A stretch of 64,000 nt of DNA. Origin: Dipteronia dyeriana. Lineage: Eukaryota > Streptophyta > Magnoliopsida > Sapindales > Sapindaceae. Position numbers and translations under genes: made by a program. Within the stretch, counting starts at the first letter, position 1. Each line of letters begins with the position of its first letter. Location: contig CM065295.1 of NCBI GenBank assembly GCA_032871835.1, positions 68,566,687 to 68,630,686 of the forward strand, read 5' to 3'. This document shows positions 47,394 to 59,739 of this stretch, piece after piece. The notes below the pieces were generated by a model, which was not told the origin of the DNA, searched no databases, and saw nothing but the letters and a program-made list of their open reading frames with translations.

Positions 47394-48608
47394 TCAAATA
47401 GGGGTGTAGTTGGTGTACATGCCTCGGTATTTTTCCATGGTCAGTTCGGCATTACGTCTGTTTTCCCCGTCCTTGCTCTTTTCTTTACCGTTTCCTTTCT
47501 GTTTTTCCTTTCGGTTCTGCACCTTGGACTCAGCATCCTTTTCGGGTTTTCCTCCATGCATGTAGCATCCTCCAGTGGCTAACTCTTCTTCCCCGGCTAG
47601 TGCATATCCTCTTGCCATGTCCATCATATCTGCATATCTGGTCAGACGGGCTTTTCTTATGTCAAAAGACAATCATCCATTCTGTAGGTTGTTGATGAAT
47701 GCAACAATTATTGCTTCATCATTTGCACTGTCGATTTCTGATACTGCTTGGCCAAACCTTCCCAGGTATTTCTTCAGCGACTCATCTTTCCCTTGTTTTA
47801 TTTGAGAAAAATGAGCCACTGATTTTTTCCTGTGAACATTGCTCAAAAATTACCTTGAAAAAACTCCTGCTCAGTTCATTAAAACTTCTGATGCTTGCTA
47901 AGGGCAATCTCCCGAACCATCTTGAGCCCATGTCTCCTAGAGTTTGTGGAAAATTGAGGCATAGTAAGGATCGCTATGGGCATACTGGGCCATAGCACTT
48001 GTATAACGTCTGACATGTTCTTTTGGGCATGTATCCTTCTTGAACTACTCCACGTGTGGCATCCTGAATCTTTCTGGGAATGAAGTCCGTAGGATGTCCC
48101 TGGTGAATGAGCTGTCAGAATCCTCATCAGATAAAACGTTTTACCCATAACGTCTGACCAGTGCGTCCATTTGACGCCTACTGTTCTCTACTTCTCGAGT
48201 TAGGCTCTGGATTACGACATCTCTGTCTCCCACCGGACTTCCCTAATGGTTGAACCGCTGGGTGATTGTCATTCCTCTTTCTGGCTCTTCACTTTGATGT
48301 CGGGTTTCAAGTATGATTTCATGATGACGCTTGCGATGGTGCCGATCGCTATCTTCTAATGACGACCGATCCCTGTGCCAATCATGTTTGTGGTGTCTCT
48401 GGTTCTGCTTCAGACGTGGTCGTTCCTCTTCAAGTGTTTCAAGTCCAGCCTGATTGATTGGAACAGAGTTCATTCCGGCTTTCGATGCATTTAGTTCTGG
48501 CCCTACCATAATTGAACGAAGCCTCACAGACGGGAGGTTAGGAGTTTGTGCCTCTGTAGCCAGTAGATCAACTCCTTCCTTTGATGCGTCCGCCACCAAT
48601 TGTTGCAA
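47394..48608 (-). pseudogene. gag: Tat gag, broken
   Basis: 48608-48243 (121 codons) is an arginine/histidine-rich N-terminal part (HHKHDWHRDRSSLEDSDRHH). The gag core follows in several short frames (about 48,150-47,690). 47672-47394 is a 92-codon frame beginning SFDIRKARLTRYADMMDMAR, ending in a lysine-rich tail. No complete zinc knuckle is visible. Multiple frameshifts and stops separate the parts. Confidence 0.75.
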
Positions 48609-48828
48609 CGCTTCTCGAAAACATTATGTCAGGTGTCCACTGGTTGGAGGAACTTGTTGGATCCCCGCCAGGAATGTAGGTTGGTTCTCCGTGGTTGCAG
48701 CGAGATCTCCCGAGCTGCTATCATCGTGAAAGTTATTTGGATATTTTTGGATATCCCCGGAACTGGTTCTGCTTCCTGCCACTGCTTTTAATTAAATCGG
48801 AGGTTCAGCCTCTCCTTCTAGCGCCAAT

Positions 48829-49724
48829 TGTTAACGTCGATTTCTGAATGTGTGAGAAATAGCTAACAAGGATTGGATTTTAGCTGTGATTTCAAAGAGA
48901 AAGATAAGGAGAAAGTAATCGGACGTAAGTTTTTTACGTGGTAAAACTTCGATGACCGGAGAAACATCCACGGGTGGTTGAATGATCAACCAAGCCAAAA
49001 TCCACTATGAAATAATAAAAATACAATTCTCGATCTCTCTTTCTTCTCTTCGTATTTTTCTTTGATTGCTTTCCATCTATTTTTGTGATGAGATTATAGG
49101 TCTATTAATATATTTATAGAACCCTAATCTGCTTTGTACAAGTAATAGAAGATCTTTGTATTTAATTGTGATTATTTACTTGCTTGAAGCTGATTGTCTT
49201 CTTTCCTGTTTCGGAATCTTGTATTGAGATCGAATGGAACTCTAGTAATATAGTCCAATTAGGACTTATTTCCTTGTAAGAGCGTAGTCTTTTTGAAGAA
49301 ATAAAGTTGTTGCCTGATTAGGAACCTTTCATGTTTAATATCATGTTCTTATTGGGGTTCCTTTTTTATATGGATATCTTCGTGTATTTTAATGACTTGA
49401 TCCGTGTGAGCTATGTGCTGGGCTTTTTATTCAGTTTTCTTCATGTTTGTCTCGAGTAAGGACAATACCCGCTGGTCCCGAGTAACATCATTTGATCTCG
49501 AGTAGAAATGTCATTTAACTAGTCCCGAGTGTCATTAACTGATCCCGAGTAGTATATGACGTCGATTGACCCTGAGTAGGTATCGTTCAACATCTGCTTA
49601 CTCGGGTTTTCTCTTCTTCTGTGATGTCTTGTATGATATTTTCTGAATTCCTATTTGGATGTTCACCTGGTAATTTATCCTCTTTGTTGATGACGTGTAC
49701 GTACGATAAAATTCACATATGACA
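48829..49724 (-). repeat. 5' LTR of Tat element
   Basis: 896 bp, the partner of 37758-38653. Directly inside it the minus strand reads TTGGCGCTAGAAGGAGAG (48828 downward), in the primer-binding position. This form is typical for Tat elements; the priming tRNA is not assigned here. Confidence 0.93.
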
Positions 49725-49993
49725 AAATGAATATATTCATTTTAATACATTTTATTTATAACCCTCTTAAATTATAAACACACTCGATGAATCTGAAAAA
49801 AATTCATATTAATTTTGGAGTCAAATCTTCTTCTAATAATGATCTAATTTACTTTTGGAAATGTCTTAAAATTAGGAGCCTTATTGAAAGGGAAGATGTA
49901 TAAATGGATTGTATATGTGGTTTAGAGATTTTCATACTGGAATTCTCTTATATATTGTTATATATAAAAAAACACATTGATATCTACGGTTAT

Positions 49994-50066
<73 letters not shown>

Positions 50067-50817
50067 TATTCATAGATTTCCATACCAGACATAAAATAAA
50101 GACAAAAAAAAGAGTAAAATAATACCTTCATATGTTTGATCGGAGTCCTCTGAAAAGTCTTTTTTCATTACTTTGTTATATGATAACCATGTGATGATGA
50201 GAAAGTTTGATACTTGAAATAAAATTCGAGTTTAATTATGGTTTTGTCATAAAACGTAGGATTTATTATAAGTTAGAGTTTATCATAATTTATTTTTTTA
50301 ATAAAGATATATAGTTGAAGATATATGTATAATTAATGAGTGTACATAAGTATTTGGTTTATTTTTAATTAAAGTAATATATCCTCATTGGTAAATTTCT
50401 ATTGAGATATTTTTATAATTTTTTTTTAATAAAATATGAATAGACTAATTTGTTTTATGGATGACAATATAGACACTCAATATGTTAATTGTGATACAAA
50501 GAAATACAAACATCGAATTGTAAATTGTTTGTTATATTATATGTATGTGTGTATGCATGAGTCAAATAGAAACAAAGATTATTAGGAAAATAGAAACAAG
50601 GAATATAAGGAAAATAAGAAATGGTTCGACTACTATATAGCTATTGTTTTTTTTTCCCTGACGTTTATAAGTAGTGTACAGAGTTACAAGGTTAGTTGTT
50701 AGTAATTGGATTTCAATCGAAGGTTATAAAAATCAAAAATTTGAAAACTAAAAGAAATATTAAAACCAAAAGAAAATAACTCTCTCGTAACTACTCTTGG
50801 CTTGTATATAATTCTTA

Positions 50818-51035
50818 TGAGTAATACTAGGTTTTCAAAATATTTTATTAAATGGTGTTGGCACGTGAGATGTCAACATCTTGGCACGTGAGATGTCAAC
50901 ATCTTGGCACGTGAGATGTCAACATCACATCACTCACTATATAATCTTGTGATATATAAATGTTGACATCTCACGTATCAATACCATTTAAGAAGGATTT
51001 CGAAAAAATATTTGGAAATCCTAACATTAATCAAT
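50818..51035. mobile_element. Palindromic MITE, copy 3, with triplicated arm
   Basis: The left arm GAGTAATACTAGG and reversed right arm TTAATGTTAGGATTTCC pair, as do the inner GTGTTGGCACGTGAGATGTC and its right-hand counterpart (GATACGTGAGATGTC reversed). The 23-bp segment TTGGCACGTGAGATGTCAAC+ATC is present three times in perfect tandem (50858, 50881, 50904) on the left arm only. Related to 15519-15705. Confidence 0.75.
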
Positions 51036-51175
51036 TCCTAGTTAAACACATAATGAAAATTTGTATGGACGCCCCTCTGTTAGAAATTGTGGGAGAGAAC
51101 ATAAGACATAAAGAGAGAAAATGGAAAATTAGGGAATATTCTTCGCAAGAAGGGACAGAGGCAGTTAATGAGCCC

Positions 51176-51483
51176 TAGATATGACCACGGTGTGGAACCG
51201 AACCGTAACCATGTGAAATGAACCGTAACCGTAACCGTAACCGTAACCGGAACAGTGGGGGTGAAGGTTCGGTTCCAGTTCATCTCCTAAAAAAATCGGC
51301 CAGGAACTGGCGGTTCAGTTCCGGTTCTGGAACCGCCAGTTCCAAATTTTTATTTATATATATATATATATATATCTATTATTTTCTTAAGCAAAAATGT
51401 TAAAAAAAAAAAACCGAACCACCAGAACCGGAGGAATCGAACCGAAACCGACGTAACCGGAACCGGAACCGTGGGCATGTCTA
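51176..51483. mobile_element. hAT MITE with GGAACC repeats, copy 2
   Basis: A 308-bp element with ends TAGATATGACCACGG and, reversed, TAGACATGCCCACGG. A perfect 8-bp target duplication ATGAGCCC flanks it (51168-51175 and 51484-51491). The interior has runs of CCGTAA (51,223-51,250), many GGAACC/GGTTCC motifs in both orientations, and a central (TA)n. Same family as 17325-17628 but younger by its intact duplication. Confidence 0.9.
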
Positions 51484-51717
51484 ATGAGCCCTAAGACCTA
51501 GTGGGTATTTTTTTTTAATACAGATCTTAAAATCTTCTAAAATTATTTTTTAACTGAATTATAATTTAATTTAAACTTGTTTAAATAACTCTCGTGATTG
51601 TTGATTGGGTCTAAATATATCTAAAAAAATAATTACAACTAAAACGCAAAGCCCCCGTAACATTTAATTGCAAGTTTATCAATCTACCTTTTTTTTTAAC
51701 AACAAATATTTTTTTTA

Positions 51718-52036
51718 GGGATAATTACTCTGGTGGCTATTAACTCTTGTCACCACTATCAAAATAGCCATTAGATGGGGAATTGGTTTCAAAATGACTA
51801 TTTTTAGTAAACAATGTTACACTAATGGTCATTTCATCCAATTCCATCCAATAAGTGGATTCCATCCAATAAGTGGATTCCATCCAATAAGTGGTATTTG
51901 GATAAAGAATGAGATATCATTAATTTATTTTAGATATTTTTTGAATATCAATTTTTTCTTTGATTTTTGAAACAAATAATTATATTTAATGTGTGTATAT
52001 ACGTATATCATATCCCAAATATATATATATATATAT
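51718..52036 (+). repeat. Left terminal inverted repeat of MULE
   Basis: Begins GGGATAATTACTCTGGTGGC and aligns to the reverse complement of 60604-60831. It is about 90 bp longer because of an extra block with a perfect 18-bp tandem repeat (ATTCCATCCAATAAGTGG at 51841, 51859 and 51877), absent from the right repeat. Confidence 0.9.
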
Positions 52037-52424
52037 GGTTTAAAAAATTAATGGCACATTTATAGGGGGATGTTGTGTAAATAGCATTACATTAATAAAT
52101 CATGTTTAAAAGGCATCATTTAAAGTGTGGAGACCAAAATACTCATGCCATCACTTTTGTTGTGAAGAAAGAGAGAAAAATTAAAAACAAAAAAAGTGAA
52201 TCGACGGCTTCGTGTTTACGGCAACGGTACCGGAACTTGAAAACCAGTTTATCGTTGAGCAGAATATTGCAATCGATCGAGGTTAGTTGAGCATTGAATA
52301 TGTATCGTTTTGGTTGTTGATTAATTGAATGAAATGTTAGATTATGTTTTATTTGTGGATCTGAGAATGAAAATGGGTTAGGTTAGAGTTTTGTATTTGT
52401 AAAGAAGTTGTTGAAGAAGATGAA

Positions 52425-53250
52425 ATCGAGCTTCGAGTATTTGTATAAAATCTTGGAGCTTTTATACAAAAGCTCGAAGCACTTATACAAAAGCTCGATT
52501 ATAAAAGCGTCGAGCTTTTATATAAAATCTCGAAGCTTCTTTACAAAAGCTCAATCCGAGCTTTTGTATAAAAAATAGATCCGAGCTTTTATAACAGCGT
52601 CGAGCTTTTATATAAAAGCTCGAATCAAGCTTTTACAAAACCTCGATCCGAGCTTTTGTACAAATTCTCGAAGCTTTATACAAAAGCTCGGATCGAGCTT
52701 TAATAAAAGCTCCGAGCTTTAATAAAAGCTCCGAGCTTTTATAAAACCTCAATCTGAGTTTTTATATAAAAGCTCGATGCTTTAATATAACCTCGATCCG
52801 AGCTTTTATACAGAATCTCGAAGCTTTTATACATGAGCTCGGAGTTTTATACAAAAGCTGACAGCTTGTATACAAAAGCTCAGAGCTTGATGATAAAAGC
52901 TCGTTTCGAGATTTTATAAAAGTTCTGTCCGAGCTTTTATCTTCAAGCTCTCGAAGTTTTATACAAAAGCTCGGATCGAGGTTTTATAAAAGCTTCGAGC
53001 TTTTATAAAACCTCGATCTGAGCTTTTATTTAAAAGCTCGACGCTTTAATATAACCTCGATCCGAGCTTTTATACAGAATATCGAAGCTTTTATACATAA
53101 GCTCGGAGTTTTATGCAAAAGCACGCAGCTTGTATACAAAAGCTCGGATCTTGATGATAAAAGCTCGTTTCGAGATTTTATAAAAGTTCTGTCCTAGCTT
53201 TTATATTCAAGCTCCAAGCTTTTGTTAAGGTTAGAGCTTGTTATTTCTGA
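52425..53250. repeat. Left palindromic subterminal array of MULE
   Basis: Roughly forty short units built on GAGCTTTTATA/TATAAAAGCTC with CGA spacers. Many are self-complementary (AAGCTCG...CGAGCTT). Superimposed is a 265-bp duplication: CGAAGCTTTTATACATGAGC near 52,820 recurs near 53,085, and the surrounding 215 bp match. It lies between the terminal repeat and the Ulp1-like gene. Confidence 0.85.
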
Positions 53251-53298
53251 GGATTTCACAGGTCCAAAAAATTAATTATGTTGTTGTTTAATTTCAGA

Positions 53299-56200
53299 TG
53301 ACGAATCGGTTGAGGGAGTCACTTAAAACTCCAGTGGGAGAGTGGTACGAGGGCAAGTCACTCACCATGACCATTTCGATGCCCTTGGCCAGATAAACGA
53401 CACCATTAACGGGGTCCCTACAGAATGGGCTGAGGAAGACCGACGACGGTTTATGGCGTCCTGTTTTGGGCATTTATTGACCATGCCCCTCACAGTGAAG
53501 TTTTCAGGTGGTATTATCCACCAGCTACATCTGCGGGAGGTGCATCATAATGGGCCCTCAGACGAGATGTGGCTTATGTTAGGCAATCATGAGGTGAGGT
53601 TCTCGAAGGTAAAATTCTGCATAATCATCGGATCAAGGTTCGAAGTAGTACCAGATACGAGCAACTATGTTATCATGGATAATGGCCTACATCACCGGTA
53701 CTTTGGTGGTAAGGATGAGATTTCGTCCTTCGAGTTGAGAGATGTCCTGAGGCGAGGTGAGTTTCAGCAGGCATACGATAGTGTGAAACCATGCCTCATC
53801 TATATGATGAACTGGATACTTATGGGATTGGACGAGAGAGTCAAAATTCCAGTTTGGCAATTACGGCTCGTGGATGATCCGGACGGTTTTGACGTGTTCC
53901 CATGGGGTGCACACGTGTATAGTCATTCCCTAATTTCATTCAAGCATGCGCTTGATAGGTGACGATAGCGGTTCCAGAGACGCCAGCAGGCAAAGGGACG
54001 TGACAAACATATGGTAGAGGCGTACAACATTTATTGTTTATCTTATGCCCTTTTGGTAAGCGTTTTATGAATAAAATCATTTACGTTTGTAATCGTCTGT
54101 ACGGAATTTTGAAATATCATAAATTTATTTGTAGATTTTTGCTTTCTAGATGATCCCCGAACTTAGGACCCAATTCGGGACTCTGGTGGCTACCGATATG
54201 TATCCCCGAATTCTAAAGTGGGCGTTAAAGATCTAACCGATGGGGGATAGGTTGTTGAATATATTCACAGATCATGTAAGTGTCTAACTTGTTAATGTTA
54301 ATAACTAAATTCAATTACACAATGTTCTAACAACGTTTTCAGATGTTTGCAATGACGGAATTGGTGGCCACCCAAGCTGAAAGGGGTGAACCCTATTATA
54401 CGGGCATAGCGGAGGCGATACCAAATCCTTTGGATGGCGGACAAGAAGGTATACCGGATTCAGTGAGGGTGAGTCCGAGTGAGCACGACGTTATATCGAA
54501 GGTAGAGCAACGTTGTGTCAATGAAGAGATGCATACGGACACAGAGTTGCCCCGTGAAAGACCCTGGAGGCAACGACACATACGATTTACGATGACGGGA
54601 TAAAATGCTGCAGATAGCTCACGAGGAGTCGATGTAGGGGCGCGCGAGGTATGTTAAAACTATTGTTCTGTATTTATTTGTTTCAAACGTAAGTACGTGT
54701 GCATGACTGACATTGTGTACTTGTTTTCAGGACCGGCTGGAGCTTAGAATCCAAGCATTGGAGGGTTCAGTCCTAGCTTTAAGGGATGATCTGCGGAGAA
54801 GTGATGAAGAACGAAACAGACAACATCAGCAGCTGATGGACTTAGTCCAAGCTTTGTGGGGATTGACATCACAAACAGCAGGAGAGGGCCCACAATCCTA
54901 TGATCGAGATGATTCATACAGAGACTTCATGGGTAGACGTAGTCCTGTTGACGGGGAAGACCTGGCCAGAGACGTAGATGGTATGCCCGATACCCGACCA
55001 GAGACATATGGTACCGTACCCGATACACAGGTGGCCGGACTTGATACATAGGGTACCGATATAGACACTAGAGGCTCTGGTCGACAACAGGAGACTCGTA
55101 CTGACAGTACACATGAGTTTCCCCTGCTTCTGGAGATGTAGGAGTCTTCGTCCGAACAAAATCGCCGTCTTAGGGGTTCTTCCACCGGAATTGGCTCTAT
55201 AGTTACACCTCATAAGACCCCTCATCCTCCCACTGTCATAGCCGTATCATCCCATGGGATCCCTCCTCCTCCCATCATCACACCCGGGTCATCCCGCGAG
55301 ATCCTACCTCCTCCCACCGACACACCCCGCGTCCTCCATATGCTCTGTACGCGTAAGCATGGGTGACAGCTGGTCAGCCCATACACTAACCCGACTCCCC
55401 CAAAGAGGCCTAGGACAATGCCGGTAGCATCAGAGCATGCATTCAATCTTACAGCGTCGGTAGATGCTGGGCAGTTAGAGGCATACAAAACATATAAGAA
55501 GAACAGTTCAACAGGGGTGGAGTAAGTATCAGATGTGTTACTTTATTTATGCACCAACGTTAATCTGTTTAATTTGTCTGATATTCAAAAAATTGGTTTA
55601 TACAGGCACGATGTTGATATCATGGAGCCGGTAAACGTGGGTTAGTTCCACAGATTTGAAGAGAACTACATGGAGTTGTTTGACTCGGTAGGCAACAAAA
55701 TTTTTCTGGGTTTGACTTTTTTTACGCTTGAATTGTAACAGTGTTTCCAAATCTTGTTACAGCATATGGACGCGTACCTGGCCATCTTTCGGAAGCCTCA
55801 ATGAGCATACCCCAATGTTTACAACTAAAAGATAAACATTCTGAGAACTCAATTCTTTGTAAGTGTTTGTTGGTTTGTATGTACTTATTTATCAATGAAT
55901 TGATCCTCACTCACAATGACAATTTGTTTGTCCACAGCCATTATTGGAGTACCAGTGGGAGAAAATAATGCCTCACAGTGATGATGGTGAAGTCAAGACG
56001 CTGGGGTGGAAGGTCTTGCAGTACAGGTGGTCTGCGGAAGCAGGAAGCCAGCCCTGGCACGAGGTTGACATGGTAAGTGTTAAAATGATTTCCATATTTT
56101 GTTTCTCCCATAATTGTGGTGAACATAAGTTGTGTTATTCCTTGGTACAAGTTCTTATTCCTTGCAACATCGGACGCCAGCATTGGCTTGCGGCCAGCCT

Positions 56201-56675
56201 GGACTTGACTGTCGGGATGATACATATCCTAGACCCTTTCAGACAGGAGGTCCCTATCAACATAAAGAAATGCTAAGTACGACCACTTAGGTGGTTTCTC
56301 CCTTCCATGTTGAATCAGTCTGGGTTTCACGATGACAGGCCACTCGGTAGGGAGAAGTTCAAGAGGAAGAATAGGGCTTTTGGGGTGAGCATGCGATCGA
56401 AAATAGCTCTACCGCAACAACAACAAAGGTATTATTATATAATAGTACGTACACACGATCCAATAAAAATTATTATCTTTGTAACTAGTGTCTATGTTGT
56501 GCATTGCAACGGTAATTGTGGGGCGCATACGTTGAGGCTGATAAAGTACATACTGGCAGACAGGATCTAGTACGATTGGATAGAAGATGATATGCCTACC
56601 ATACGGGAGAAGATGGCAGTGATGGTGTTTTGTAACTCCCAACCACAAATACGAGACATGAATGTTGTACAGTAG
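53299..56675 (+). pseudogene. DUF1985 / Ulp1-like cysteine protease gene in MULE
   Basis: Several exons. 53342-53962 encodes a DUF1985 domain (FMASCFGHLLTMPLTVKF, LGNHEVRFSKVKFC, KPCLIYMMNWILMG, FPWGAHVYSHSL). 54343-55051 encodes low-complexity, acidic and coiled-coil linkers. The peptidase part at 55960-56675 has the C48 triad: His in GRQHWLAASLDL (codon 56181-56183), Asp in HILDPFRQ (56232-56234) and Cys in NGNCGAHTLR (56517-56519). In eukaryotes this family cleaves SUMO or related tags; MULE-borne copies have unknown function. A frameshift near 53,330, stops in the linkers (for example TAG at 55138) and a TAG at about 56568 suggest decay, although unidentified introns could remove some. 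It ends about 125 bp from the convergent transposase stop. Confidence 0.82.
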
Positions 56676-56799
56676 TAGAGTTGTATTAAATTATGTAATA
56701 ATATTCATTCATCCCTATTTAATTTGAAAATAATAACGCAACATTTTCACATCGTGCAATTACAACTAAGAAATATGGGTTCTTTCCAAATGCGCTCAG

Positions 56800-57013
56800 T
56801 CATACTATGGTAGGTCCATTATTAGGGCAAGTCTGTTTGTTGTGTCCAACTGAATGATAGATGCTACACTTGCACTGGTATTCTGGCGGAACAATTCTGC
56901 TCGGACCATCATTAATCAAAGGTGGATTATGACATCATCTAGCATTATGACCTGATTCTCCACATCTTCTACACGATTGAGTGGTTGTTCTTTCCAAATA
57001 TGAGGCATGTCGC

Positions 57014-57044
<31 letters not shown>

Positions 57045-59539
57045 GGACGTCCTGCTTGCCTCCTCGACAATGGATTTAACACCACACGATCGGCAATATC
57101 AGTGGGGACTATCCATTCTGACGGATGGCCAACAGGCATAATAGGAACCGAGTACACATCGATTAATGTCTATCTCTTGTAGAAGTCCGCACACAAAGAT
57201 GTGTAATCCAAATTCGCTCCCTACAACAACAATTACATGGGGTGTCAAATTCATTTGCAAGTACCTAAAATATATTAAGTAAAAGTACTATACCTTGCTG
57301 TTGCAAGTGCGTGTGAATATGGAAACATGTCCATTTGAAATTTGTTGCACGTGCAAGTCTTCCGGGCTAAGTCAACAGTCCACTGCTATCTGGACCGTTT
57401 GACGGAGAATATGTTCCAGTCAACTAGATTGACGGTCATATAAGCACACTTCTCAACACGTTTGAGGATCACAAGATGTGTTGCGTCGGTCAATTGATGA
57501 CGCATGGACTGTGCAGTACGAAGGCGATCATAAAACCACCTCTGTAGCATATTCCTAATTAACTTTACCAGTGTCAGCATAGGCATTTGTCATGCAAATT
57601 TGAGGCATGAGTTTATGCATTCAGCAACATTTGTTGTCATGATCCTATACCATCTTTCTGGACAATGTACGCGGGACCACTTGTGTGGACCAGCTTCAAT
57701 GACATAATTGAATGCATTCTTGTGCAGGTTACGTAGCTCTTCCATGTGGCGATTATATTTCAACTCAGTGTATGATCTAGTTGTTTTATCCATTATGGAT
57801 GCTACATCCTTTATGTGAAATTGTGTGTTCACATTTTCAAAAATTGCCAACAACATATCGTATGGGTTGCATCGGGAAAAACTTTAGAAATTCCAGCTTC
57901 AATGCTTGCATGCCGATCGGAAATGAAAACCAGATCATCAATATGGCCTAGGGCATCCTTCAAGCAATCCAAAAACCACTCCCATGAAAGGTTGTTTTCT
58001 GAGTCACCGTACCCAAAAGCAATTGGATACACCTGTTCGCTCCCATCTTTTATATTTGCAACAATCATTGTGCCCCCGAATCTTCCTTTTAAATAAGTAC
58101 CATTTACAAAAATAACTGGACGCATACACCTCAGAATCCTATGAGTGAGGCACCCAACGACATGAAAAAATAGAGAAATCTACCATCTTCGTCGCACTAT
58201 AAGTCAGTTATTGTCCCTGAATTTTGTTGCTCTAACATGTAGCCAAATGATTACAGTAGTTTGATGGTTTCCTCATGTGTTCCATAGGTCAGTGGCAACG
58301 CATATTGCAAGGCTTGATATGCCTTACTGTACAAGATTTGGATACCATACATTGTTTTTATATCAGCGATTATGTCATTCGAACGCATTAGTTGACCATC
58401 TTGTTGTTGAAGTCTAGGTGCAACCACTTCTCCAATTATGACTACACTAGCTTGTCAGTGACGACAGTGAATCTCCTCCAAAGGACATGTGTGTTCGTTT
58501 ACAAAACTTCTTACTTGGAAGTATGTCCCTTCATCTCTCCTAACTGCTCTTAATTTCCATTTACAGTTGTCCATTCAACAAACCAAATGTAACGTTGTCT
58601 TATTTGACATTTTCACCTTCCATTCGAAGTTGCATTGCAAAATGCCCAACGAGTCTCTTCAAATCCTTTTTGGTAGGAAAAATTTGCCCTTTATATATCA
58701 TGCTTGTAGGCTCTTCTTGAACCGAGTTCTTGCTTTTACCAATACCAAACGAGTATGATTGTACTTCTGGAATAACCCACGTTCTAACATTGTCAGAATC
58801 AAATGTAGTTAAATTAGGCCGAACCTCAGAAGTCCCAGCTACATCTGCTGCAATGCAAGTAAATCTTTGTACACGTGTTGCATATCTTTCTGGTTCGACA
58901 ACCTCTTCCTCTTCCTCATTGTTAGCTACATTATCAACCTGATGTAAATTTTCGTCATCATCCAGCTGTTGTGTCGGCCCAACATTTGGTTCACTGTTCT
59001 GCTCATTGTTTATGTCATTGTAGAAGTCATTATAATGGTGGTTGAACTGCCCATCATTCATCTCAATTTGACATCCAAACATATAGTCGAATTGGCCACT
59101 GACTAATTCACCATGGTCAGCTACTTCCGGTGGGACACCACACAGGTTTTCCCTACCGCTATTCCAACTTCTTTCTGTGAACAACTGGTTGCTTCTGCCT
59201 GAAGATCAAAATTGTTGGGTGTTATCACGAGGAGGGATTTCTTCACCAATGACACCTCATGCTTCCCTCTCAATTAGACTGACACATACTTGAGGGATCA
59301 CCCTATCTTCCCCAACATAAACTGAACATCATTGTCGTTTCTTATAAACGTGCGTCATGTAGTCCCATGAACCATAATATACACAGTAGATCAACACTGT
59401 ATTTGTCGACATCATACTTCACAACGGTTTCCACGATCGACACCAACTCTTGGTAAGTCATACTCTTTGAGACATACATTCCTTGATTATCAGCACCTAA
59501 AAACTTGACTTTCACCGGGTAACTGCTCTCATCGACCAT
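56800..59539 (-). pseudogene. MURA-type MULE transposase, decayed
   Basis: Starts MVDESSYPVKVKFLGADNQG (59539). An acidic linker and the MuDR N-terminal DNA-binding region follow (GQIFPTKKDLKRLVGHFAMQ, about 58,690). The MULE transposase domain (58125-57829) shows FVNGTYLKGRFGG, ENNLSWEWFLDCL and FISDRHASIEAGI. The first catalytic aspartate appears as asparagine (codon 58104-58102). Then come YRIMTTNVAE (57,640), a SWIM-like segment KTCTCNKFQMDMF...SHAL (57,360-57,310) in which one expected cysteine reads as tyrosine, and CCHC knuckles ending PNNGPTIV (stop 56800-56802). A C30 tract (57013-57042) and several frameshifts break it. It would bind and cut the element ends; this copy is almost certainly inactive. 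Confidence 0.87.
57013..57042. repeat. Homopolymer of 30 C in transposase gene
   Basis: An uninterrupted C30 tract lies inside the C-terminal coding part of the MULE transposase. It reads as a glycine run on the coding strand and adjoins the segment RRQAGRPRG. Confidence 0.9.
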
Positions 59540-59739
59540 TGTAAAAGATGACTATTCTCACCTGATTCATTCTCCTATCAAAATCAAAATCACAAACCAT
59601 TATTAACAATAACAATATCTAAATTCAATTTCAAATAACAATTAAATAACCAAATGAATGTTATAAAAAAGCTCAAAAATAATAACAAATGTCGGAATTA
59701 AAAAAATTCATTCGGAACAAAAAATACTAGGATAATCAA

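Larger units (their letters stand above)
37758..49724 (-). mobile_element. Ty3/gypsy Tat-lineage retrotransposon
   Basis: An 11,967-bp element with two 896-bp LTRs (37758-38653 and 48829-49724), ends TGTT(G/A)ACG...ATGACA. The perfect 5-bp target duplication is AAATG (37753-37757 and 49725-49729). By eye the LTRs differ at about 46 sites (5%), so it is clearly older than the chromovirus. On the minus strand: gag (about 48,600-47,390), a degenerate protease (near 46,800), RT, RNase H, a second RNase H, integrase (to about 43,160), then a 4.5-kb non-pol region. That region carries a 130-bp-period minisatellite and an antisense, spliced gene. The second RNase H, YIDD-type RT and antisense gene place it in the Tat lineage. 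All frames are broken. Confidence 0.95.
37645..50478 (-). mobile_element. Family X copy 4, split by the Tat element
   Basis: The left end GGATGCGAATATTGTCACC and reversed right end GAGTGTCTATATTGTCATCC are inverted repeats. A perfect 9-bp duplication AATATGTTA flanks the element (37636-37644 and 50479-50487), the size expected for Mutator-like elements. Removing the 37758-49724 insertion and one AAATG leaves about 862 bp, in the same orientation as copy 3. An (AT)n run of about 66 bp lies at 49996-50062. Non-coding. Confidence 0.75.

Noticed and set aside
52425..53250. CRISPR-like or integron-like palindromic repeats
   Set aside because: Symmetric presence inside both TIRs of a plant MULE explains their position; there are no regular spacers or associated genes.
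54898..55488. Minus-strand open frames opposite the Ulp1-like gene
   Set aside because: Proline/serine- and glycine-rich shadows of the linker region of the plus-strand gene.
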